Below, piece after piece: positions 1 to 6,129 of a stretch of DNA of 20,179 nt. The stretch spans positions 1 to 20,179 of the forward strand of contig JAJZKX010000006.1 of NCBI GenBank assembly GCA_021850745.1, in the 5' to 3' direction. Under the pieces are notes generated by a model. The model had not been told where the DNA came from. It was given only the letters and a program-made list of their open reading frames with translations, and did no database searches. The translations under genes were made by a program, and so were the position numbers. This stretch comes from Thermoplasmata archaeon. GTDB taxonomy: Archaea; Thermoplasmatota; Thermoplasmata; Thermoplasmatales; Thermoplasmataceae. The number at the start of each line of letters is the position of its first letter. Position 1 is the stretch's first letter.

Positions 1-180
1 GGAGCCTGATTCATTATGGTATGCGGAAAGAAGGTAATTTGCCTCAGATACATACGCATCAGCGGAGTATACGATCAAGGGGGTTGCCCTCCCAGATGTG
101 TAATGGCTGTAACCTGCATAAGCCGCTATTCCCACAACTACTATGGCGGCCATTACCGCCCCGGCCTGCTTTCCCCTCAT
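1..180 (-). CDS. Solute-binding protein of an ABC transporter, N-terminal part only (runs off left edge)
   Basis: Only the first 60 codons are in the window, read leftwards from ATG at 180. The protein begins with two basic residues (R2, K4) and a hydrophobic stretch at about residues 6-23, a secretion signal or membrane anchor. The mature part starts with LIVYSADAYVSEANYLLSAY, the first beta strand and helix expected of a periplasmic-binding-protein fold, somewhat like molybdate/tungstate (ModA/WtpA-like) or related anion-binding proteins. A TATA-like element 26 bp upstream with no Shine-Dalgarno supports this start and leaderless transcription. It is divergent from a Tfx-type regulator, a family first described in connection with molybdate-dependent genes of a methanogen, which fits an oxyanion ligand; iron or another solute is not excluded. 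The gene is cut by the window, so permease partners cannot be seen. Confidence 0.65.
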   Translation of the reverse strand, partial: MRGKQAGAVMAAIVVVGIAAYAGYSHYTSGRATPLIVYSADAYVSEANYLLSAYHNESGS

Positions 181-200
181 GCCATGCCTATTGAAATCCG

Positions 201-210
201 AAATATAAAA
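201..210 (-). promoter_or_regulatory. TATA-like element of the solute-binding protein gene
   Basis: Minus-strand TTTTATATTT lies centred about 26 bp upstream of the ATG at 180, the archaeal TATA distance from a transcription start at or next to the start codon. This implies a leaderless mRNA. Confidence 0.55.
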
Positions 211-237
211 GATTGTTTAAATCTATACAAATGTAAA

Positions 238-256
238 CATTATTATTTTGCAAAAT
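238..256 (+). promoter_or_regulatory. TATA region of the Tfx gene with overlapping 12-bp palindrome
   Basis: The AT-rich stretch TATTATTTT at 241-249 is centred about 25 bp before the ATG at 270, as for a leaderless archaeal promoter. The perfect palindrome ATTTTGCAAAAT at 245-256 overlaps its downstream side. A factor bound there would be expected to interfere with TBP/TFB or polymerase recruitment, so autoregulation by the Tfx protein is possible. AT-rich palindromes also arise by chance. Confidence 0.4.
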
Positions 257-269
257 GTTATGATTTATC

Positions 270-695
270 ATGCCCCAAGATGAGAATTTACCCAGGAACC
301 TCTTCCTGTCATCCAGGCAGATCCAGATCATGAAACTGAGGCAGGAGGGATATTCCACTGAAGGAATCGCAAAGGAAATCGGCACTACGCGGCAGAACGT
401 CTCAATCCTGGAGAAGAGGGGACACAGGAACCTGGAAAAAGCCATCAGGACCCTCAACGCAGTAAGGGAACTGAAGCTGTCACACGAGGTGCACATTGAA
501 GGCAATATTCATGTCCTTGATGCGGTGAAGGAGATAATCGATCGGGCCGACAAGATGAACATAAGGTTGAATGACAACCTCATTGGCCTAATGACCCGGC
601 TCAAGATGGCCGTGGAAGGGGACCTGAAGAACGGCATAATCCAGAAAGCAATGAACATCCTGATCTTTCAGGACGGAAGCGTCCAGTTCACCTGA
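270..695 (+). CDS. Tfx-family DNA-binding regulator
   Basis: This 141-residue protein has the layout of archaeal Tfx: an N-terminal helix-turn-helix (about residues 13-58) with the family-like core LSSRQIQIMKLRQEGYS, then IAKEIGTTRQNVSILEKR as recognition region, followed by an acidic C-terminal domain of about 80 residues. The founding member, from a methanogen, binds DNA downstream of a molybdenum formylmethanofuran dehydrogenase promoter; other members are mostly uncharacterised. Here the gene is divergent from a solute-binding protein gene, so regulation of that transporter is a reasonable inference. The ATG at 270 has a TATA-like element at the leaderless distance and no Shine-Dalgarno. 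Its 3' end overlaps the convergent MFS gene by 8 bp. The fold assignment is firm; the regulated genes are not known. Confidence 0.85.
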   Translation: MPQDENLPRNLFLSSRQIQIMKLRQEGYSTEGIAKEIGTTRQNVSILEKRGHRNLEKAIRTLNAVRELKLSHEVHIEGNIHVLDAVKEIIDRADKMNIRLNDNLIGLMTRLKMAVEGDLKNGIIQKAMNILIFQDGSVQFT

Positions 696-1992
696 ACCTT
701 ATAGTACCACCTGAAGGGCTCCCCGGAGGCTTTAGCCTAAACAGCAGGGCATAAAGCTGGAGTGGCGCCCTGCCTCTCACATCTGGCTCCTTCAGCCTAA
801 GGAACAACAGGGACGAGAGGAACCTTCCGGCAAACACTATCAAATACCCGTAAAGCAGTGCCTCATAAAGCGGAAGCCCGCTCATGAGGTAGGAAAGCAG
901 GTATCCCCCTGTCAGCGCCCCTGCAAGATACATAAGGCCGTTGAAACCGTTTATTATGGAAAGGTATTCTGCCCTCTGCTTCTCCGGCACAATGTCAAGC
1001 ACATATGAATTCATGACAATGTTCTGTATCCCTCCAATGACGCCGCTGTATATCTCAAGCAATACAAAGGCAGGAAAGGTTCTTGAGAATGCATAGAAGA
1101 GTGGTATCCCGCTTAGCAGTATCCTGTTCAGGAAAATGAGGGGAGGCCTCTGGATCCTGTCAGTGACCCTTCCAAGGATAAACTGTATAATGATGGTTGA
1201 CCCAATGGAGGCTATTGTAAGAAATGCCACATCTGTAAGGGTGAATTTCATCACTAGGACCATGGTGATCGGAAACATGGGCCAGGCCATTGACCAGAAG
1301 TATCCCTGGGTATTCATGGCAATCAGGTAGTTGAAGAAGAGGCGTTCCTTCCTTAGGTTTCTCAAGGTCTTCAGTATGCTTCCCACGACCTTTGTGGAAT
1401 GCCTTGTCTCCTTTATCCTTCCCATGAGGATGGCGCTTATGGCATAGGATCCAGCCGCAGCAAAGAATGCGATTGTAATGTCAGAATTAACCTGGCCACT
1501 GAAGAAGAAAGTCATCACAAGCAGCGATAAAAGGGTTCCAATTGAACTCAGGTTGTTGATGATTGCAAGAAAGCGGCCCCTCACGTTGGACTCTGTCTCG
1601 TCTGCAATCAGGGAAAACCAGTTCACAGTTATCATGGCAGCGAAGAATGACACGAGCCCGTACACCAGGATAAGCTCCAATGGTGTGTCCACTATGCCGA
1701 GGAAGTACCAGAGCAATGCAAGAATTATGCTCCCCGCAACAAGAAACGGCCTCCTTTGCCCAACCTTGTCACTAATCCTGCCCCAGAGGATTTGGCCGCC
1801 ATTTCCCAGGGCATTTGCGGTGGATTGCAGCCATCCCATTTCAATGGCAGTTGCCCCCAGGTAAACACCGTAAACACCTACAAAGGATGAGGCGGCAGTG
1901 GCGCCAACCGCAATGACAATTGATCTGATCGCGAGAATAGTCTTGTTAAGCATATTTGCCAGGTCTGAATTTTCCAGTTCATTCCAGTTCAA
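688..1992 (-). CDS. Major facilitator superfamily permease
   Basis: This is a membrane transporter of about 434 residues with roughly 12 hydrophobic segments. The loop after TM2 carries GRISDKVGQRRP (about residues 69-80), the MFS motif A that gates the cytoplasmic side, and a long polar loop divides two six-helix halves (around RIKETRHSTKVVGSILKTL). The substrate cannot be told from sequence; drug efflux or sugar/acid transport are both possible. The start is uncertain: the longest frame opens with TTG at 1992, and the first in-frame ATG is at 1953. A TATA-like element at 2025-2034 would place the transcript start about 11 nt before the TTG, which favours the longer form. The C-terminus carries a basic tail rich in G, P and R. 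The gene is convergent with Tfx and divergent from the epimerase. Confidence 0.85.
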   Translation of the reverse strand: MNWNELENSDLANMLNKTILAIRSIVIAVGATAASSFVGVYGVYLGATAIEMGWLQSTANALGNGGQILWGRISDKVGQRRPFLVAGSIILALLWYFLGIVDTPLELILVYGLVSFFAAMITVNWFSLIADETESNVRGRFLAIINNLSSIGTLLSLLVMTFFFSGQVNSDITIAFFAAAGSYAISAILMGRIKETRHSTKVVGSILKTLRNLRKERLFFNYLIAMNTQGYFWSMAWPMFPITMVLVMKFTLTDVAFLTIASIGSTIIIQFILGRVTDRIQRPPLIFLNRILLSGIPLFYAFSRTFPAFVLLEIYSGVIGGIQNIVMNSYVLDIVPEKQRAEYLSIINGFNGLMYLAGALTGGYLLSYLMSGLPLYEALLYGYLIVFAGRFLSSLLFLRLKEPDVRGRAPLQLYALLFRLKPPGSPSGGTIRFR

Positions 1993-2024
1993 TAAATGAA
2001 ACTTTGTAATCCTACCAACAACAC

Positions 2025-2034
2025 GCTTTTAAGG
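2025..2034 (+). promoter_or_regulatory. TATA-like element between the MFS permease and the epimerase
   Basis: GCTTTTAAGG is centred about 25 bp before the epimerase ATG at 2055, a leaderless arrangement. Read on the minus strand the same element lies about 38 bp before the TTG start of the MFS gene, so it may serve both directions. Confidence 0.45.
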
Positions 2035-2054
2035 GAAATTGGAAATACATATGT

Positions 2055-2972
2055 ATGAAGGCACTGGTGCTGGGTGGGACAGGATTCATAGGCAGAAGGC
2101 TGGTGAGGAGCCTCCTCTCTGGAGAAAACGAGGTAACTCTTGCAACCTCAGGCAACTCCCCCAACCAATTTGGAAACAAGGTTTCAACCATCTCAATGGA
2201 CAGGTTCAGCAGGGACAGCCTGAATGAGGCGCTTTCGAGGACCTCGTATTTCGACGTTGCAATTGACACCATTGGCTACAGGTCCCTTGACGTGAAGAAC
2301 GCCCTGGAGGCCCTTGACGGAAAGATCGGGAAATACGTTTACATATCCAGTGCTGCTGTGTATCTGGGGAATAGTGGAATCCTGAGCGAGGAAGAATTTG
2401 ATCCGGGCAAAATTGAAAGCAAGGAGCCGCGGCTTGAAAAGGCATACCATGAAGGAAAACAGCAATCTGAGGCCTACATTCTGGAAAACTCGCCAATGCC
2501 CTTTGCAATAGCAAGATTCCCGAACGTCCTTGGGTACGACGACAGTACCATGAGGTTCCAGGACCACGTTTCAAGGATCATGAACGGTGAGGAATTCCAC
2601 CTCCAGGAACCGGAGGGTAGGAGGAATTGCGTTTGGGTGGAGGACGCTGGAAACTTGCTTGCATGGCTTGCCACAACAAGAAATGACGGGATTTTCAACG
2701 GGGCTTCACCTGATGCCATGAAAGCTAGCGAACTTGTCTCAAAGATCGCTGAAGCTCTTGGAATCAGCCCAAGGATATCCCATGGGCATGATAAATCAGA
2801 CTCTCGCTATTCCGCGGTGACAGACTTCATTCTCAGCGTCAGGAAAGCTGAAGATAGAGGTTTCAGGTTCCATCTCACAGAGGAATGGTTGGGGAAAGAA
2901 GCCAGGCTGGCAAAGGAGTATAGAAAAAAGCCCCCCAACTCGCAGGAATATTCCGGCAGGCTCTTTTCCTGA
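2055..2972 (+). CDS. NAD(P)-dependent epimerase/dehydratase-like protein (extended SDR)
   Basis: This 305-residue protein belongs to the extended short-chain dehydrogenase superfamily. The Rossmann dinucleotide-binding motif GGTGFIG is at residues 7-13. The strand VYISSAAVY (about 95-103) supplies the catalytic serine, and Y131-x3-K135 (YHEGK) is the catalytic tyrosine/lysine pair. The C-terminal half is the variable substrate domain. Related archaeal proteins act on nucleotide sugars or serve as reductases or isomerases; the substrate cannot be read from the sequence and no sugar-pathway gene is adjacent. An overlapping ATG at 2051 is out of frame; ATG 2055 is chosen because it starts directly at the first beta strand (MKALVLGG) and matches the TATA distance. 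It appears monocistronic, with a separate promoter before the next gene. Confidence 0.85.
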   Translation: MKALVLGGTGFIGRRLVRSLLSGENEVTLATSGNSPNQFGNKVSTISMDRFSRDSLNEALSRTSYFDVAIDTIGYRSLDVKNALEALDGKIGKYVYISSAAVYLGNSGILSEEEFDPGKIESKEPRLEKAYHEGKQQSEAYILENSPMPFAIARFPNVLGYDDSTMRFQDHVSRIMNGEEFHLQEPEGRRNCVWVEDAGNLLAWLATTRNDGIFNGASPDAMKASELVSKIAEALGISPRISHGHDKSDSRYSAVTDFILSVRKAEDRGFRFHLTEEWLGKEARLAKEYRKKPPNSQEYSGRLFS

Positions 2973-2983
2973 TGCCCTGCGGG

Positions 2984-2994
2984 AATTATAATAA
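2984..2994 (+). promoter_or_regulatory. TATA-like element of the pdxA-type gene
   Basis: AATTATAATAA is centred about 2989. This is 21 bp from the first ATG (3010) but 27 bp from the second in-frame ATG (3016), so initiation at 3016 would fit a leaderless transcript slightly better. Confidence 0.5.
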
Positions 2995-3009
2995 CCAATT
3001 CATCCTGAC

Positions 3010-3981
3010 ATGGCTATGAGCTGGAAGGTGGGCGTAACGCTCGGAGACCCGGCGGGAATAGGCCCCGAAATAGTGGCAAAGTCCCTTTCAAGCCTGCAGG
3101 AAAATAGCAGGGATATTGTGCTCATAGGCAATCGCAGGAACTTCAAAGATGTGCTTGGGAAACTTGGCATAGGGGGTGAAATAGCCTCAAAATTCAAGAT
3201 CATAGACATTGACCCTGATGCAGGGAATATTACTCCAGGAAAGGTGTCCCCAATTGGGGGAGCCATTGCGGTTAATAGCATAGAGGCTGCAGTGAAGCTT
3301 GCAATGGACGGCCAGATAACAGGAATATGCACTGCACCCATAAACAAGGAGGCCATTATGCAGGCTGGATCCAAATACGTTGACCATACTGAAATGCTGG
3401 CGGGGCTCACTGGATCAACAGAGGTTACCACTGTGTTTGAGACCCATAACCTAAGGATTATCTTCTTAACCAAGCATATGCCATTGAAGAAAGCCATAGA
3501 ATCAATCAGCGGAGAGCTTGTCAGGAAATACATCAGGTTATCGGATTATGCACTAAGGATGCTGGGGATAAAGAATGGGAAGATTGCGGTTGCTGCCCTC
3601 AATCCCCACGGCGGTGAAAACGGGCTTATGGGCAATGAGGAACTTGACATATTGTCTCCCGCAATACGGGAGGAATCGTCAAGATACAGTGTAAGCGGCC
3701 CCTACCCTGCCGACTCTGTATTCCACAGGGCTGCAAACGGTGAATTCCAGATAGTGCTGTCCTTGTACCATGATCAGGGGCACATTGCAGCCAAGACATA
3801 TGATTTTCACCGGACAATAAGCATGAATATTGGCCTGCCTTTCCTGAGGACTTCTGTTGACCATGGCACTGCATTCGACATAGCCGGAAAGTGGATTGCT
3901 GACGAAACTGGCATGGTTGAGGCAATAAAGAAATCCCTTCATTACTCACAAAAATACAGCGAAAATTACCTGAAGGGGTAA
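3010..3981 (+). CDS. pdxA: PdxA-family dehydrogenase (4-hydroxythreonine-4-phosphate dehydrogenase or PdxA2-like)
   Basis: At 323 residues this matches the usual PdxA length (about 330). It has the family opening TLGDPAGIGPE (residues 10-20), the substrate histidine in DHTEML (H126), the three metal-ligand histidines H156 (TKHMPLK), H200 (NPHGGENG) and H254 (YHDQGH), and the C-terminal signature DHGTAFDIAGK (284-294). PdxA oxidises and decarboxylates 4-phosphohydroxy-L-threonine in the DXP-dependent vitamin B6 route. Archaea generally make pyridoxal phosphate by the one-step PdxS/PdxT route, so a PdxA2-like role on 4-phospho-threonate or erythronate is at least as likely. The methyltransferase follows by 7 bp in the same transcript. 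A second start six bases in (3016) is possible. Family assignment is firm, substrate is not. Confidence 0.88.
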   Translation: MAMSWKVGVTLGDPAGIGPEIVAKSLSSLQENSRDIVLIGNRRNFKDVLGKLGIGGEIASKFKIIDIDPDAGNITPGKVSPIGGAIAVNSIEAAVKLAMDGQITGICTAPINKEAIMQAGSKYVDHTEMLAGLTGSTEVTTVFETHNLRIIFLTKHMPLKKAIESISGELVRKYIRLSDYALRMLGIKNGKIAVAALNPHGGENGLMGNEELDILSPAIREESSRYSVSGPYPADSVFHRAANGEFQIVLSLYHDQGHIAAKTYDFHRTISMNIGLPFLRTSVDHGTAFDIAGKWIADETGMVEAIKKSLHYSQKYSENYLKG

Positions 3982-3988
3982 GAGACAA

Positions 3989-4759
3989 ATGGCACATGAT
4001 CATGGGGAGAGGTTCAGTGGCAAAACCGCGGATTACTCCAGGAGCAGGCCGCAGTATCCTCAGGGCATAATTGATGTCCTCCGGGATGAGAAGGCGCTGG
4101 GCAGTGGAGCTGTAGTTGCAGACATAGGCTCAGGGACCGGAAAGCTGGCAGAGCTTTTTCTCAGGAACGGTTTCAGGGCTGTCTGCATTGAACCAAACCC
4201 GGAAATGAGGTTACAGGCCTCAGTTGACCTGGAAATATACCCGAGCCACAGAATCATGGAAGGTACAGCTGAAAAAACGGGCCTGGTTGGGCATTCAGTG
4301 GATCTTGTGGTCGCAGGACAGGCATTCCACTGGTTTGATCCGGAGGAAACAAGAAAGGAATTCATGAGGATACTGAAACCGGGAGGCATGGTTGCGCTGA
4401 TCTGGAATGACCGCATTGAGTCCAGCAACGATTTCAATTCCGACTATGAAAGCATCTGCAGAACTTACAGCAACGGATATCATCAGTCCGGCAGCCTTGC
4501 ACTGGATAGAAAAACAATTGATTCATTTTTTGGCGGCAAGGTAAAGGTTTTTACGCTGGAAAATGCCCAGGAACTCGACCTTGAAGGAGTGAAAGGAAGG
4601 TATTTCTCAGCCTCATACGCCCTGAAACCTGGTGACATCAGGTATGGGGAGATGCTTCAGGCCATATCCGATGCGTTTTCAAGGCATTCACATGATGGTC
4701 AAGTTGCCCTCAGATACGAAACCAGGCTGTTTCTTGGCATTCCACACAAATGGGGATGA
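3989..4759 (+). CDS. Class I SAM-dependent methyltransferase
   Basis: This 256-residue protein has a Rossmann-type methyltransferase domain. The opening RFSGKTADYSRSRPQYP is typical of a broad family of small-molecule methyltransferases. SAM motif I is DIGSGTG (residues 45-51), the acidic residue after strand 2 is E68 (CIEPNPEM), and the adenine/acceptor region reads EGTAEKTG (91-98) followed by SVDLVVAGQAFHWFD (103-117). The HWFD element is common in this group, which includes trans-aconitate-type and uncharacterised enzymes. It starts 7 bp behind the PdxA stop with no TATA of its own, so it is probably co-transcribed; a GGGG 11 nt upstream is a weak ribosome site. The methyl acceptor cannot be inferred; pairing with PdxA does not match a known pathway. 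Confidence 0.85.
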   Translation: MAHDHGERFSGKTADYSRSRPQYPQGIIDVLRDEKALGSGAVVADIGSGTGKLAELFLRNGFRAVCIEPNPEMRLQASVDLEIYPSHRIMEGTAEKTGLVGHSVDLVVAGQAFHWFDPEETRKEFMRILKPGGMVALIWNDRIESSNDFNSDYESICRTYSNGYHQSGSLALDRKTIDSFFGGKVKVFTLENAQELDLEGVKGRYFSASYALKPGDIRYGEMLQAISDAFSRHSHDGQVALRYETRLFLGIPHKWG

Positions 4760-4776
4760 CCACTTCAGGAAAAATG

Positions 4777-4784
4777 TTAAAAGG
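4777..4784 (+). promoter_or_regulatory. TATA-like element of the second MFS gene
   Basis: TTAAAAGG is centred about 26 bp before the ATG at 4806, consistent with a separate leaderless promoter after the PdxA-methyltransferase pair. Confidence 0.45.
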
Positions 4785-4805
4785 GCAAACTCCTAACCTT
4801 GTTGT

Positions 4806-6041
4806 ATGGAACCAGGGGCCAGGGAAGACACGGGAAGCGCATGGCTCAACAGAAACGTCCTTTTCTTATCCCTTTCAGCTTTCTTCGCTGACATGGGTTA
4901 TCAGGCGGTAACAGCAATCTTTCCCCTTCTCATCATACTATACCTGAAAGAGCCTCCCTATGTGTACGGGATTCTCCTTGCACTGAGCTACGGTCTTGGT
5001 TCCGTGTTTTCAATCCTTGGGGGAAAGCTTGGTGAAAGGTTCGGGAAGAAACCCATGGCTCTTCTTGGGAATCTGCTCATACCCCTGATGTCTGTGAGCG
5101 TACTTTTCCACAATATTTACATCCTCGGGGCCCTTTTTATTGCGGGCTGGTGGGCAAGGTACTTCAGGTCTCCCGTTAGAAGGGCCTGGATGGTGGAGGT
5201 CTCAAACAGGAAATTCCAGCCCAAGATTTTCGGTTTCTTTCATGCCCTGGATGTAGGCGGCGGCCTAATAGCAGTCTCCTATGCAATAATACTTGTAATG
5301 CTGGGCACACCGCTTGACGATATAATTCTGGTTACGGCGGCCCCCATCCTGGTATCTTCCCTTATGCTTGTTCTCGCAGGGACAAAGCAGCATGAAACCT
5401 TCAGGAAATTACAGGAGGAAGAGGTGGACGAAGAAGGGAGCGAAGAGGCGAATACTAAGGATCAGAGCAATTCGTTTGCCTTCAGGATGATCCTTCTTTC
5501 CGCCACGCTCTTCGGCTTCAGCTATTACGCGCTGGGGTTCCCCATAGTCACGATTGCTGAAAGCAATGGAAGCTATGTTTTCGGAATTCTTGCCTTCGGC
5601 ATTTATCTGGGTATCTCTGCCTTGGCAGGGTTTACCCTTGGTTCACTAAGGGGCAGGAAACCGCTGAGGACACTCTGGGCCCTGGGATACGGGATGGCAG
5701 GCATAGCATCAATGATCATCGGGCTTTCTTACCTCATGGGCGCAGATCTGTATGTATTCTACGTTGGTGCTGCCCTGCTGGGCTTCTCAACTGGATCTGT
5801 TGAAACATTCGAACCGGTCCTGACAGCATTCCTTGCAAAGACCAGGCAGGTATCGTCATGGATGTCATGGCTAAGTTCCAGCCGGGCAATAGGGCTTTTC
5901 GTCTCCAATATTGTCATGGGGTTCCTCTTTGTGCTCGGACAATTCTATTCATACCTTTATGCCGCACTGACTGCCGTGCTTGCTGCCCTAATACTGGTTG
6001 CCCTTGAACTGTCAAAAGGAAAACAGATCAGGTGGAAATAG
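4806..6041 (+). CDS. Major facilitator superfamily permease
   Basis: This 411-residue integral membrane protein has about 11-12 hydrophobic segments. MFS motif A appears after TM2 as GKLGERFGKKP (about residues 74-84). The two halves are joined by a strikingly acidic cytoplasmic loop (about residues 200-223, with EEEVDEEGSEEANTKD). A related but weaker motif follows TM8 (GSLRGRKP). It is only distantly similar to the MFS protein at 688-1992 and is not an obvious duplicate of it. Substrate is unknown; efflux is as likely as uptake. The ATG at 4806 is supported by a TATA-like element at the leaderless spacing. No neighbour points to a ligand. Confidence 0.85.
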   Translation: MEPGAREDTGSAWLNRNVLFLSLSAFFADMGYQAVTAIFPLLIILYLKEPPYVYGILLALSYGLGSVFSILGGKLGERFGKKPMALLGNLLIPLMSVSVLFHNIYILGALFIAGWWARYFRSPVRRAWMVEVSNRKFQPKIFGFFHALDVGGGLIAVSYAIILVMLGTPLDDIILVTAAPILVSSLMLVLAGTKQHETFRKLQEEEVDEEGSEEANTKDQSNSFAFRMILLSATLFGFSYYALGFPIVTIAESNGSYVFGILAFGIYLGISALAGFTLGSLRGRKPLRTLWALGYGMAGIASMIIGLSYLMGADLYVFYVGAALLGFSTGSVETFEPVLTAFLAKTRQVSSWMSWLSSSRAIGLFVSNIVMGFLFVLGQFYSYLYAALTAVLAALILVALELSKGKQIRWK

Positions 6042-6101
6042 CTATTTCAATGGAAAAATGGCATCTGGCATAAAAATTCATGCAAACCCATAAAGGTTCA
6101 G

Positions 6102-6109
6102 TTTATATT
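6102..6109 (+). promoter_or_regulatory. TATA box of the M13 peptidase gene
   Basis: TTTATATT centred about 25 bp upstream of ATG 6130 is among the clearest TATA boxes of the window. Its spacing implies a leaderless transcript. Confidence 0.6.
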
Positions 6110-6129
6110 GTATCAGAAATTCTAGAAAA

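Noticed and set aside
16..333. Plus-strand open frame of 105 codons at the left edge
   Set aside because: It is antisense to the solute-binding protein start and runs out of frame into the Tfx gene; its composition (many C, Y and H) is unlike a real protein, and both overlapping genes have good promoters.
688..695. 8-bp overlap of the Tfx and MFS 3' ends
   Set aside because: Short convergent overlaps are common in compact archaeal genomes and need no special explanation.
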